From Asaia bogorensis (GTDB lineage: Bacteria; Pseudomonadota; Alphaproteobacteria; Reyranellales; Reyranellaceae): DNA of 64,000 nt. Below, in pieces: positions 1 through 7,999 of this stretch (positions within the stretch are counted from its first letter, which is position 1; every line of letters begins with the position of its first letter). Position numbers and translations under genes: made by a program. The stretch lies in contig CAMDCE010000001.1 in assembly GCA_945889625.1 (NCBI GenBank), positions 231,920 to 295,919 on the forward strand, written 5' to 3'. Under the pieces are notes generated by a model. The model searched no databases, had not been told where the DNA came from, and saw only the letters and a program-made list of their open reading frames with translations.

Positions 1-949
1 TGGTGTTCTTTGCGACTTCACGCCATTGCGCGATCTCGCGGGCCACCAGGGCGCGGAACTCGTCCGGCCCGCTGCCCACCGGCTCGACGCCGTCCTTGTC
101 GAAGCGCGCCTGGACTTCCAGCGAGGCGACGATCTTGCGGGCTGCCTGGGCGAGCTTGTCGACGATCGGCTGCGGCGTGCTCCCCGGCGCCATGATGCCC
201 ATCCAGAGGTAGCCCTCGAAGCCCGGGATCGTCTCGGCGACCGCCGGCACGTCGGGAAGTTGCCGCAGACGCTTCAGGCTGGTGATGGCCAGCGCGTTCA
301 GCTTGCGGTCGGCGATGAGCTGGGCCGAGGTCGTGTAGTTGTCGAGCTTGAGCTGGACCTGGCCCGCCACCAGGTCGGCCAGAGCGGGCGCGGCGCCACG
401 ATAGGGCACGTTGGTCACCTGCATGCCGGTCTTGAGCATGATCAGTTCCATCGTAAGGTGCGGCAGCGTGCCGGTGCCGGCCGACGAGACGTTGAGCTTG
501 CCGGGGTTCTTCTTTGCCGCCTCGATGAAGCCCTGGAAGGTGGTGAAGGGCTGCGACGGATGGCTGACCAGAAGCATCGGCACCCGGCCCACGAGCGAGA
601 CCGGCCGCAGGTCCTTCTCGGCGTCGAAGGGCATCGAGGTGCGGAAGGCCGGATGGATCGTATGGCTGGGCGTGGTGAGCAGCAGCGTGTAGCCGTCGGG
701 TGCGGCCTTGGCCACGATCTCCGAGCCGATCACGCCGCCGGCGCCGGCCTTGTTGTCGACGATGACCTGCTGGCCGAGCTCTGCCGCGAGCCGCTCGGCC
801 ATCAGCCGCGCCACCACGTCGGTGACGCCTCCCGCCGGGAAGGGCACGACGAGGCGGATCGGCCGGTCGGGATAGTCGGCCCTTGCGTCACGTGTGGCCG
901 GCGCGGCGAGCGCCAGCAGGACAGTGAGGAGGGCGGCGAAGCGTTTCAT
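1..949 (-). CDS. Bug/TctC family tricarboxylate-type solute-binding protein (3' end outside window)
   Basis: The reverse strand reads open from an ATG at 949 to the left edge, so the C-terminus is missing. The protein begins with a signal peptide (MKRFAALLTVLLALAAPA...) followed by the family hallmark YPDRPIRLVVPFPAGG. NKAGAGG, a GYTLLLT stretch and an NVPYRGAAPA segment follow in the usual order for Bug proteins. These are periplasmic receptors, often orphan, of tripartite tricarboxylate transporters that bind small carboxylates or similar ligands. The start overlaps the agmatinase stop in an ATGA, so the two are translationally coupled and the ligand may be linked to that enzyme (inference). 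The ORF track does not list it because no stop lies inside the window. Confidence 0.9.
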   Translation of the reverse strand, partial: MKRFAALLTVLLALAAPATRDARADYPDRPIRLVVPFPAGGVTDVVARLMAERLAAELGQQVIVDNKAGAGGVIGSEIVAKAAPDGYTLLLTTPSHTIHPAFRTSMPFDAEKDLRPVSLVGRVPMLLVSHPSQPFTTFQGFIEAAKKNPGKLNVSSAGTGTLPHLTMELIMLKTGMQVTNVPYRGAAPALADLVAGQVQLKLDNYTTSAQLIADRKLNALAITSLKRLRQLPDVPAVAETIPGFEGYLWMGIMAPGSTPQPIVDKLAQAARKIVASLEVQARFDKDGVEPVGSGPDEFRALVAREIAQWREVAKNT

Positions 950-1893
950 GTAAGCCTCATCTGTCGGGCTAGCAGCACCAATGTCTCGTAAACGACGTGG
1001 GCGCAGAGATGGGCCGCCATGCCGTTGATGTCCTGCGGCGGGCTCACCGTGTTGACGTCGACCGCCACGATATTGAGGTCGCCGAGGCAGCGCAGCAGGT
1101 CGATGCCCTCGCGCGCCGACAGGCCGCCCCACGACGGCGTGCAGACGCCGGGCGCGCAGGAAGGATCGAACACGTCCATGTCGAAGCAGAGATAGACCGG
1201 CCGCTTGCCGACCTTGTCGCGGAACTCGGCCATGCGCTGCGCGAAGCCGCCGCGGATCAGCTCGTCGAGCGACACGACCTTATAGCCAAGACTGAGGGCG
1301 CGCGGCACGACGCCCTGGGCGTAGGTCGTGCTGCGGATGCCGACGTGCCAGGAGAACTCGGGATCGACCAGCCCCTCCTCGGCGACGTGGGTGAACTGGG
1401 TGGCGGAGTTGTACTTCTCGTCCTCGCCGTAGGGATAGGAATCGGTGTGGGAATCGATGTGGAGCGCGGCCATCCTGGGGTACTTCTTGCCAACGGCGCG
1501 GGCGACGGGGACGGTGACCGAGCCGTCGCCGCCGATCGTCACGGGCACGGCGCCTGCCTGCACGATGCGGTCGACCGCCTGCTCGGTGCGCTCGAAGGCA
1601 TCGACGATCTTGCTGGGCGTGAGCCTGACGTTGCCGCAATCGACCAGGCCCAGCGCCGCCACGGGATCGAAGTCGGCGTTGGTCGGGTTGAAGCGACGCA
1701 TCAGGGCCGATTGCTGGCGCACCGAATCGGGCCCGCCGCGCGCGCCGATCCGCATGTTGGTGCCGCAGTCGAAGGGGATGCCCAGGATCGCCGCCTTGTT
1801 GGCAGGCCCCGGCCGGCCGTAGGGCGCACCCATGAAGGTCATCGGCGAGGTGAAGAGGTCGGTGTCCGAGAATTTGTCCGTTGGGCGGTCCAT
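946..1893 (-). CDS. agmatinase / ureohydrolase family protein
   Basis: A 315-residue arginase-fold enzyme that would hydrolyse a guanidino compound (agmatine, guanidinobutyrate or similar) to urea and an amine. The binuclear manganese ligands are visible: GGDGS, HIDSHTD (the DxHxD type motif) and CFDMDVFDP near the C-terminus. The ORF track extends 185 residues upstream, but that part is low-complexity shadow of the LysE gene; the ATG at 1893 opens directly into family sequence. It overlaps the TctC-like gene by ATGA and is divergent from LysE with a 69-base gap, suggesting joint handling of a basic amino acid or amine. The exact substrate cannot be told from sequence. Confidence 0.9.
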   Translation of the reverse strand: MDRPTDKFSDTDLFTSPMTFMGAPYGRPGPANKAAILGIPFDCGTNMRIGARGGPDSVRQQSALMRRFNPTNADFDPVAALGLVDCGNVRLTPSKIVDAFERTEQAVDRIVQAGAVPVTIGGDGSVTVPVARAVGKKYPRMAALHIDSHTDSYPYGEDEKYNSATQFTHVAEEGLVDPEFSWHVGIRSTTYAQGVVPRALSLGYKVVSLDELIRGGFAQRMAEFRDKVGKRPVYLCFDMDVFDPSCAPGVCTPSWGGLSAREGIDLLRCLGDLNIVAVDVNTVSPPQDINGMAAHLCAHVVYETLVLLARQMRLT

Positions 1894-1962
1894 GGTCGTT
1901 ACCAGAACACCTCGCGCACGAACGTTCAAGACGGTGGCGCCCGGTTGGCCGTAGCGTCCGGC

Positions 1963-2526
1963 ATGGCCATTCTTTCGTTGATCCTGGCATCGGTCGTCGT
2001 CATGGGCAGTCCCGGGCCGTCGACGATCAGCATGACGGCGGTCGCCGCGGCCTACGGGCTTCGGCGCTCGATCGGCTACCTGTCGGGCCTCGTCGTCGGC
2101 ACTACGGCCGTGTTGCTCGCGGTGGCGACCGGCGTCGCGTCGATCCTGCTCTCTCTGCCGGAGCTCGCGCCCGTGCTGCTGGCCGCGTCCGCGGCCTACA
2201 TCCTTTATCTCGCCTACCGGATCGCGACCGCGCCGCCTTTGTCGCAGAACCGCGGCGCGGTGGCGCCGTCCTTCGCCGGTGCCTTCCTGCTGGCCATCGC
2301 CAATCCCAAGGCCTATCTGGCGATTGCTGCGGTGTTTGCCGGTTCGACGCTCGGTGCCGCCCTGAAGATCGCGGTCCTGGCCGCCATGATCGTGCTCATC
2401 CACGTCGGTTGGATGCTGGCTGGCGCTTGGCTCTCCCGGCTGTTCCACGATCCGCTGCGCTCGCGAATCGCCAATGCCGCCTTTGCCGTTACTTTGGTGA
2501 TCACGACCGCCGTCCTCATTCTTTAA
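1963..2526 (+). CDS. LysE family amino-acid exporter
   Basis: A 187-residue inner-membrane protein with about five to six hydrophobic helices. It has the N-terminal LysE/RhtB signature (MGSPGPSTISM) and a central ANPKAYLAI segment typical of the family. LysE proteins export amino acids such as lysine, arginine or homoserine. The start at 1963 is preferred because the family motif begins about 14 residues in; the longer ORF upstream is antisense to the agmatinase. No Shine-Dalgarno is obvious, and TAGCGT sits five bases before the ATG, so a leaderless transcript is possible. Its 3' end overlaps the convergent hydrolase gene by 11 bases. Confidence 0.88.
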   Translation: MAILSLILASVVVMGSPGPSTISMTAVAAAYGLRRSIGYLSGLVVGTTAVLLAVATGVASILLSLPELAPVLLAASAAYILYLAYRIATAPPLSQNRGAVAPSFAGAFLLAIANPKAYLAIAAVFAGSTLGAALKIAVLAAMIVLIHVGWMLAGAWLSRLFHDPLRSRIANAAFAVTLVITTAVLIL

Positions 2527-3655
2527 GGAAGTCGATCAGCAGCCGGTTCACTTCGTCCGGCTGCTCCTGCTGCACCCAATGGCCGGCGCCCTCGATGAGG
2601 TGGATCTCCTTCATCCGCGTACAGACGCTTTTATGCATCTTCGCGATGGCGCCCGGCGTCTGATAGATACCCCAGTCGCTGCGTCCCGAAATGAAGGTCG
2701 ACGGCACGTCGATAGTGCGGCCGGTGAAGACCTCGAGCTCGCCGCTGACCCGGCCGCCGGTGCGCACGCGATACCAGTTGAGGCCGCCCTGGAAACCTGT
2801 GCGGGCGTATTCGTCGCTGTAGACCTTGAGCTCCGATTCGGGCAGCCACTTGTTGGCCGCGATCTCGCCAGCCGACGGCATTTCCCTGGCCACGGTCTCG
2901 GCCATGCCCTCGCCGAGATCCATGATGTAGTAGGTCGGCAGCTTGGCGAGGTCGTCGGCTGTCCAACCGTTCAGCTCAAACGGCTTGTTGGCTTTCCAGT
3001 CGGCGCTCTTGTGATGGCAATAGGCGCGCAGGAAGTCGTGCACGCCCTGGCGCGCATGCCACATGTTCTCGTTGGCCGGCCGGGTCGAGTAGTACCACTG
3101 GTAATGCTTGCGCGGCCGCGCCAGCGCGGCGAGTGCGGCATGGATGTCCGGCGCTCTCGCGGCAGGCTTGTCGCCGAACGGCACGGAGGGCGGCCCGGCA
3201 AAGGGCGCGCTCATCAGCACCATGCGCTTGAAGATGTCGGGCCGCACCAAAGCGGCATAGGCCGCAACCGATGCGCCGAAATCGTGGCCGACCACCGCTT
3301 CCGCCGAACGGTGGCCAAAGGCAAACAGCACGCCGATGGCATCGCGCAGCAAATTCATGAACCGGAAGCCCGCGAGATCGCCGTCATAGTCGGCGTCCCA
3401 GCCGGTGGTGCGGCCGTAGCCGCGCTGGTCGGGCGCGATCGCGTGATAGCCCGCCGCCGCCAGCGCCGGCATGACCTTGCGCCAGCTGTAGGCCAGCTCG
3501 GGAAAGCCGTGCAGCAGCAGGACAGCCGGGCGGCCTGGCGTCTCGAAGCCTGCTTCGAGGACGTGCATGTCGAGGCCGTTGATGCCGGGCAGGATGCGGG
3601 TACGCACGCCGGAGGGAAGAACGGAGCTGGGCAGGGGAGTCATACCCTGCTTCAT
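2516..3655 (-). CDS. epoxide-hydrolase-like alpha/beta hydrolase
   Basis: About 379 residues with the alpha/beta-hydrolase core. HGFPE forms the oxyanion-hole motif typical of epoxide hydrolases, and VVGHDFGAS carries an Asp nucleophile (near residue 125) in place of Ser. A late ISGRSDWG can supply the acid and EGAGHWVQQEQP the catalytic His. This nucleophile choice favours epoxide hydrolase or haloalkane dehalogenase over esterase. The track starts 10 codons earlier, but those codons lie inside the terminator hairpin of the upstream gene, so MKQGM or the Met four residues later is the likelier start. Substrate unknown. Confidence 0.82.
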   Translation of the reverse strand: MKQGMTPLPSSVLPSGVRTRILPGINGLDMHVLEAGFETPGRPAVLLLHGFPELAYSWRKVMPALAAAGYHAIAPDQRGYGRTTGWDADYDGDLAGFRFMNLLRDAIGVLFAFGHRSAEAVVGHDFGASVAAYAALVRPDIFKRMVLMSAPFAGPPSVPFGDKPAARAPDIHAALAALARPRKHYQWYYSTRPANENMWHARQGVHDFLRAYCHHKSADWKANKPFELNGWTADDLAKLPTYYIMDLGEGMAETVAREMPSAGEIAANKWLPESELKVYSDEYARTGFQGGLNWYRVRTGGRVSGELEVFTGRTIDVPSTFISGRSDWGIYQTPGAIAKMHKSVCTRMKEIHLIEGAGHWVQQEQPDEVNRLLIDFLKE

Positions 3656-3661
3656 TCCACG

Positions 3662-3695
3662 AAAAAGCCGGCCGGGCAAAGTCACCCGACCGGCT
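3662..3695 (-). terminator. Rho-independent terminator after the four-cysteine protein gene
   Basis: On the minus strand a 12-base stem, AGCCGGTCGGGT / GCCCGGCCGGCT (G-U pairs allowed), with a 6-base loop, is followed directly by TTTTTC. It lies just downstream of the stop at 3714 and would separate that gene from the hydrolase. Confidence 0.8.
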
Positions 3696-3713
3696 CATCG
3701 TTCAAGGTCGCGG

Positions 3714-4106
3714 CTAGGGCGCGTAGCGGATCACGTAACTGTCGACGACAGGCGGTGGCAGGTAGACGCTGTAGGCGCGCACGCCGTCCCGATCGATCTC
3801 GCTCGCCATGCACTGTTGGAAGCCCAGCGTGCGGGCGTCCAGGCCGTACGACAGGCAGGTCGCCCGCGCGTTGCCCATCGCCCGCGCCTGCGCGGCGGCA
3901 ACGCCCGGCGCGCCACGGTCGTAGGAGAGCGCCACCCGGTCGACGCAGACATTGAACGACGACGAGTAGGGCCGCATGCCGTAGTCGAGGCAGGCGTGCT
4001 CCGCATTCGCCAGCGCATCGCCCGACTGGGCGTTCGCAGTGGTGGGCACGCCTGCGATCGCGAGACCGCCCAGAGCAAGGACAAGCATGTTCTGTCGAAC
4101 AGTCAT
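3714..4106 (-). CDS. small exported four-cysteine protein, paralogue of 5146-5535
   Basis: A 130-residue protein of unknown function with an N-terminal signal peptide (ending near TTANAQ). The mature part has four cysteines spaced C-x14-C-x29-C-x14-C. The two C-x14-C units resemble each other (CLDYGMRP...FNVC and CLSYGLDA...FQQC), so the domain looks internally duplicated. The start at 4106 is set by a strong GGAGG five to six bases upstream; the longer ORF start has none. It is divergent from the ArsR gene and ends in its own terminator. A paralogue with identical cysteine spacing lies on the other side of the ArsR-SRPBCC operon. A periplasmic location is inferred. Confidence 0.8.
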   Translation of the reverse strand: MTVRQNMLVLALGGLAIAGVPTTANAQSGDALANAEHACLDYGMRPYSSSFNVCVDRVALSYDRGAPGVAAAQARAMGNARATCLSYGLDARTLGFQQCMASEIDRDGVRAYSVYLPPPVVDSYVIRYAP

Positions 4107-4210
4107 GGCTTCCTCCTTTCGATGGAACATTCCTCTCTGGAAAAACGTCCTGTCGGAAAGCCGGGTTGCCGGCCGGAATGCGGCGATATCGCGACAGTCC
4201 AGGTTCCGTA

Positions 4211-4232
4211 CATTCAACTGGAGGATTGAATG
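4211..4232. promoter_or_regulatory. candidate ArsR operator 1 (overlaps -35)
   Basis: Perfect 7-base inverted repeat CATTCAA-N8-TTGAATG whose right arm contains the -35 element of the arsR promoter. Its centre is 40 bp from that of the second, related palindrome, about four helical turns, placing both on the same DNA face. Confidence 0.55.
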
Positions 4233-4254
4233 GGTATCAGGCCCGGTCTATATT
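4226..4254 (+). promoter_or_regulatory. promoter of the ArsR-SRPBCC operon, probably leaderless
   Basis: TTGAAT, 17 bases, TATATT: a near-consensus sigma-70 promoter. The -10 box ends seven bases before the ATG of the ArsR gene, so transcription should start at or next to the A of the start codon. There is no Shine-Dalgarno sequence. Confidence 0.65.
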
Positions 4255-4270
4255 CAACCGTATGGTTGAA
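4253..4270. promoter_or_regulatory. candidate ArsR operator 2 (overlaps -10 and start codon)
   Basis: Inverted repeat TTCAACC-GTAT-GGTTGAA spanning the end of the -10 box and the ATG at 4262. Its half-site TTCAA is shared with operator 1. Occupancy would block both polymerase binding and the start of the message. Confidence 0.55.
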
Positions 4271-4612
4271 CAACAAGCCGCTGCCCTAGATCGCGTCTTC
4301 GGTGCTTTGTCCGATCCGACCCGCCGCGCCATGCTGCGCCGGCTGGCGGGCGCCGAGCGGACGGTGGGCGAACTCGCTGAGCCCTTCGACATGTCTTTTG
4401 CCGCCGCCGCCAAGCACGTGAAGGTGCTGGAGGAGGCGGGCCTGCTCAGCCGCACGATCGAGGGCCGCTCGCACCGCTGCCGCATCGAGGCCGGGCCGCT
4501 CGCCCAGGCCGATCGGTGGCTCGTCTTCTATCAACGCTTCTGGTCGGCCCGCCTGGACGATCTTGAAACGGCGCTGTCGCGTCACTCTGCCAAGAAAAGG
4601 AGCCGCAAATGA
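4262..4612 (+). CDS. ArsR-family (SdpR-like) transcriptional regulator
   Basis: A 116-residue winged-helix repressor. The core runs from VFGALSDPTRRAML through the recognition helix (MSFAAAAKHVKVLEEAGLL) to the wing (GRSHRCRIE). No metal-binding cysteine motif is present, so this is the metal-independent subgroup usually paired with SRPBCC/AHSA1 proteins. The ATG at 4262 is the only start that gives a complete first helix, and it lies inside operator 2. The stop overlaps the next gene by ATGA. Autorepression from the two palindromes is inferred; the signal is unknown. Confidence 0.9.
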   Translation: MVEQQAAALDRVFGALSDPTRRAMLRRLAGAERTVGELAEPFDMSFAAAAKHVKVLEEAGLLSRTIEGRSHRCRIEAGPLAQADRWLVFYQRFWSARLDDLETALSRHSAKKRSRK

Positions 4613-5136
4613 ACAACTACGGCACCGTCGTTTCCCCGACCGAAATGCGCTTCGAGCGTCTGCTGCCTGGCCCGATCGAGACCGTATGGGCCTATCTGAC
4701 CGACTCCAAGAAGCGCGGCGAGTGGTTGGCCACCGGAACGATGGAATTGCGGGTCGGCGGCAAGGTCGAGCTGCGCTTCAAGCATGCCGACCTGTCGCCC
4801 AACAAGGCGCCGCCGCCGGAACGCTACGCCAAGATGGATGCCGAAGGGCACCAGTCCGAGGAGAAGGTCACCGCGATCGATCCGCCGCGGCATCTCGCCT
4901 TCACCTGGGGCGCCGGGTCGGAGGTGGTGTTCGATCTCGCGCCCCAAGGAGACAAGGTGCTGCTGACGCTCACCCATCGCCGACTGGCCAATCGCGCCGA
5001 TATGGTCGGCACATCGGGTGGCTGGCATAGCCACCTCGCGATCCTGGTCGACAAGGCCAATGGCCGCGTGCCGCCGGCGTTCTGGGATGTGTTCCGCACG
5101 ATCGACGGGGAATACGACAAGCGTATTCCCCGCTGA
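4609..5136 (+). CDS. SRPBCC / AHSA1-domain protein
   Basis: A 175-residue START-like fold protein of the Aha1-C-terminal type. It opens with the usual FERLLPGPIETVWAYLTDSKKRGEWLA and continues through GGKVELRF, HLAFTWG and a C-terminal GGWHSHLAILVDKANG helix that closes the ligand cavity. It is translationally coupled to the ArsR gene (ATGA overlap). ArsR-AHSA1 pairs are widespread and are thought to respond to hydrophobic ligands, but no function is established. Cytosolic; no signal peptide. Confidence 0.88.
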   Translation: MNNYGTVVSPTEMRFERLLPGPIETVWAYLTDSKKRGEWLATGTMELRVGGKVELRFKHADLSPNKAPPPERYAKMDAEGHQSEEKVTAIDPPRHLAFTWGAGSEVVFDLAPQGDKVLLTLTHRRLANRADMVGTSGGWHSHLAILVDKANGRVPPAFWDVFRTIDGEYDKRIPR

Positions 5137-5145
5137 TTTGGCCTC

Positions 5146-5535
5146 TTAGCGGACTTCCGCCAGGTTCTTGGCGCTCTTGTCGTCGCCCAGGATCAGGAGC
5201 TGGGGCTGCGTGCGAGCATCGACTTCGACCTCGATGCAAGTGCGGTAGCCCAAGCTGCCCGGCGTCAGACCCGACGCCATGCAAGCCTTGCGCGCATCGC
5301 CGGCCCCGTGCGCGAGTTTGGTCGCGAAGTTCGTCTCGCCCCAGTCATAGGCCCGCGTGACGTGGGAGAGGCAAAGTTCCCACTCCGGCGAATTGGGGCG
5401 GATCTCCTGGTCATGGCAGGCAGTTTCGGCGCGGCTTTGCGACGACGTCGGCGGCACCGGCGGGGCGGCGAATGCCATCGCGCCGCTCGCCAGGCTGCCA
5501 GCCAAAACTGCCACGTAAAACTGAGCCCGGGTCAT
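5146..5535 (-). CDS. small exported four-cysteine protein, paralogue of 3714-4106
   Basis: A 129-residue protein with a signal peptide (cleavage near GAMAFA). The mature domain aligns without gaps to the protein at 3714-4106: AETACHDQEIRP against AEHACLDYGMRP, then AYDWG against SYDRG, GDARKAC against GNARATC, and GLTPGSLGYRTC against GLDARTLGFQQC. Cysteine spacing is the same (x14, x29, x14). The start at 5535 has GGAGG six bases upstream. It converges on the SRPBCC gene with a 9-base gap. Function unknown; two intramolecular disulfides in the periplasm are a reasonable guess. Confidence 0.8.
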   Translation of the reverse strand: MTRAQFYVAVLAGSLASGAMAFAAPPVPPTSSQSRAETACHDQEIRPNSPEWELCLSHVTRAYDWGETNFATKLAHGAGDARKACMASGLTPGSLGYRTCIEVEVDARTQPQLLILGDDKSAKNLAEVR

Positions 5536-5705
5536 GGTTTCCTCCATTGGTGAAACCTGTGTCCCAGAGGAAACGCCCGTCGCGGCCCGGTGGTTGCCCG
5601 TCCGGGCAAGTGAAACGCTTTTCGCGGGGCTCCGGTCGTGGTTCCCTCGGCCGGCCACAAAATTGCCACAGGGTGTTGGGGGATAGGCTTGGAAAACCTC
5701 GGGAA

Positions 5706-6791
5706 ATGGCTGCACGCCCGGTTTCCCCTGCGCGGCGCCCAGCTTGCCCTCAGCCTCCGGGTGTGACCCTGGCCGCCGTCCTGGCGTTGGCTGCAGCCCA
5801 GCTTGCCGGCCTGCCGCTGCCGCTGTGGTCGGTCCTGACGGCTGTGATCGTTACCCAAATGAGCGTCGGCCGCTCGCTCAAGACCGCGCGCGATTATCTG
5901 GTCGGCACTCTGGGTGGCGCCCTCTATGGCGGCGCGGTCGCCGTCCTCATCCCGCACCAGAGCGAGCTGGCGCTGATCGGCGTGCTGGTTCTGGCCATAG
6001 CGCCGCTTGCCCTGATCGCAGCCATCCGGCCAAATCTCAATGTCGTGCCGATCACCGCGATCATCGTGTTGCTGGTGCCGACCTTCACCCATTCGAGCCC
6101 GCTCGATTCGGCGATCAACCGCGTGCTCGAAGTGGCGCTGGGTGCCGTTGTCGGGCTTCTGGTGTCCTTCTTCGTGTTGCCTGCCGGCGCCCACAGCCAG
6201 GCGCGCGAAATCGTCGCCCGCATGCTCGACCAGATGGCCGAGGGCTTCGGGGTGCTGGTGACCGGTATCTGCGCCGGCCTGGAAGTGGATGTCCTGTACC
6301 GGGTGCAGGATAGAATCGGCGAGACGCTGATCGAGCTCAACACGATTGGCACCGAGGCCGAGCGCGAACGATCGGCGCGGCTGTCTTCAGAGGCCGATAC
6401 TGGACCGCTCAGGCGCACCGTCCTGCGCATACGTCACGACCTCGTCATGCTGGGCCGCGCGGTGGGTACGCCGATGCCGGTATCGATGCGGGCCCGTCTG
6501 AAGCCGCTGCATGATGCGATCGCGTTGACGGCGTCGCAGTACATGAAGGCGAGCGGCGCCGCCTTGCTTGCCCGAAGCGGCCCGCCGTCGATGGCGTCGT
6601 TCGAGCGCGCACTCGCGGCCTACGAGGCCGAGGTCGACGCGATGCGCAAGGAGGGAATCACGAGCACCCTGCCTGGCGATGCAGCCGAGCGCTTCTTTGC
6701 CGTGGGGTTTTCATTCGAGCAGATGCACCAGAATTTCCGCGACCTCGAGCGCGTCGTCGCCGAATGGAGCACCACAGCTAAGGCGGCCTAG
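5706..6791 (+). CDS. FUSC-like (aromatic acid exporter) inner-membrane protein, N-terminus possibly frameshifted
   Basis: About 360 residues. The first 160 contain five to six hydrophobic helices with the FUSC signature (PLWSVLTAVIVTQMSVGRSLKTARDYLVGTLGG), followed by a mostly soluble helical C-terminal half. Relatives export fusaric or hydroxybenzoic acids or are uncharacterised. The start shown (ATG 5706) gives an N-terminus unlike the family. A different frame beginning at TTG 5689 reads WLHARFPLRGAQLALSLRV and then hits TGA at 5764; removing two bases from GTGTG at 5761 would join it to VTLAAVLAL. Either a 2-base insertion has occurred or translation starts near 5763. It ends overlapping the convergent acyl-CoA dehydrogenase. 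Confidence 0.7.
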   Translation: MAARPVSPARRPACPQPPGVTLAAVLALAAAQLAGLPLPLWSVLTAVIVTQMSVGRSLKTARDYLVGTLGGALYGGAVAVLIPHQSELALIGVLVLAIAPLALIAAIRPNLNVVPITAIIVLLVPTFTHSSPLDSAINRVLEVALGAVVGLLVSFFVLPAGAHSQAREIVARMLDQMAEGFGVLVTGICAGLEVDVLYRVQDRIGETLIELNTIGTEAERERSARLSSEADTGPLRRTVLRIRHDLVMLGRAVGTPMPVSMRARLKPLHDAIALTASQYMKASGAALLARSGPPSMASFERALAAYEAEVDAMRKEGITSTLPGDAAERFFAVGFSFEQMHQNFRDLERVVAEWSTTAKAA

Positions 6792-7954
6792 TAGCTCTTG
6801 GGCAGGCCCAACACGCGCTCGGCGACGTAGCACAGGATCAGCTGCTCGCTCACCGGTGCAATGCGCGCGATCATGACTTCGCGCAGGAAGCGCTCGACGT
6901 GGAACTCCTTGGCGTAACCGTAGCCGCCATGGGTCAGGATCGCCCGCTCGCAGGCCTCGTAGGCCCAGCGCGCGCCGAGATACTTGGCCGAGTTGGCCTC
7001 CGCGCCGCACTCCTTGCCGTTGTCGTACAGCCAGGCCGCCTTGAAGGTGAGCAGGTTGGCCGCCTCGAGCTGCATCCAGCTTTCGGCCAGCGGATGCTGG
7101 ATCGCCTGGTTCTTGCCGATGGGGCGGCCGAACACAATGCGCTCCTTGGCATATTGCGTGGCCTTGGCCAGCGCGCACTTGCCGATGCCGATCGCTTCGG
7201 CGGCGATCAGCACCCGTTCGGGGTTGAGCCCGTGCAGCAGATAGTGGAAACCCTTGCCTTCCTCGCCGATCCTGTCCTCGAGCGGCACCTTCAGCCCGTC
7301 GATGAACACCTGGTTGGTGTCGACCGCCTTGCGCCCCATTTTCTCGATCTCGCGCACCTCGATCTTGGAGCGGTCGAAGTCGGTGTAGAACAGCGACAGC
7401 CCATCGGTGGCGCGCCGGCATTTATCCCGGGGCGTCGTGCGGGCGATCAGCAGCATCTTGTCGGCGACCTGGGCCGTTGAGGTGAAGGTCTTCTTGCCGT
7501 GCACGACGTAGCCGTTGCCGTCGCGCTCGGCCTTGGTGTCGAGGTTGGTGGTGTTGAGGCCGGCATCCGGCTCGGTGACGGCGAAGCAGCCCTTGACCTT
7601 GCCCTTGATGATGTCGGGCAGAATGCGCTGCTTCTGCTCGTCGGTGCCGAACACCACGATGGGGTTGGGACCGAAGACGTTGAGATGGATTGCCGAGGCG
7701 CCCTGCAGGGCAGCACCCGACTCGGCCACGGCCTGCATCATGATCGCGGCTTCGGCGATGCCGAGGCCTGAGCCGCCATATTCCTCGGGCATGGCGATGC
7801 CGAGCCATCCGGCGTCGGCCATGGTTCGGTAGAAATCCTCGGGGAAGCCGCCTTCCTTGTCCTTCTTCAGCCAGTATTTGTCGTCGAACTGGGCGCAGAG
7901 CTTGGCGACGCTGTCCTTGATGGCGAGTTGGTGTTCGGAGAAGGCGAAATCCAT
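6788..7954 (-). CDS. acyl-CoA dehydrogenase
   Basis: A 388-residue flavoprotein of the acyl-CoA dehydrogenase superfamily, oxidising an acyl-CoA to the enoyl-CoA and passing electrons to ETF. Visible signatures are the FAD-contacting FAVTEPDAGLNTT, the middle-domain KTFTSTAQVADKML, the RIVFGRPIGKNQAIQHPLAE helix and ILTHGGYGYAKEFHVERFLRE. The C-terminal position that carries the base in medium-chain enzymes reads IAPVSEQL instead of YEGT; a Glu in NPERVLIA is the alternative base. It is followed, 45 bases on, by the enol-lactonase-like gene it faces downstream, suggesting a shared degradation unit. Substrate unknown. Confidence 0.9.
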   Translation of the reverse strand: MDFAFSEHQLAIKDSVAKLCAQFDDKYWLKKDKEGGFPEDFYRTMADAGWLGIAMPEEYGGSGLGIAEAAIMMQAVAESGAALQGASAIHLNVFGPNPIVVFGTDEQKQRILPDIIKGKVKGCFAVTEPDAGLNTTNLDTKAERDGNGYVVHGKKTFTSTAQVADKMLLIARTTPRDKCRRATDGLSLFYTDFDRSKIEVREIEKMGRKAVDTNQVFIDGLKVPLEDRIGEEGKGFHYLLHGLNPERVLIAAEAIGIGKCALAKATQYAKERIVFGRPIGKNQAIQHPLAESWMQLEAANLLTFKAAWLYDNGKECGAEANSAKYLGARWAYEACERAILTHGGYGYAKEFHVERFLREVMIARIAPVSEQLILCYVAERVLGLPKSY

Positions 7955-7999
7955 TTCAGCGTCCTTGTCGGTGGCTCAGCGCCAGGGTCAGCGCCAGGA

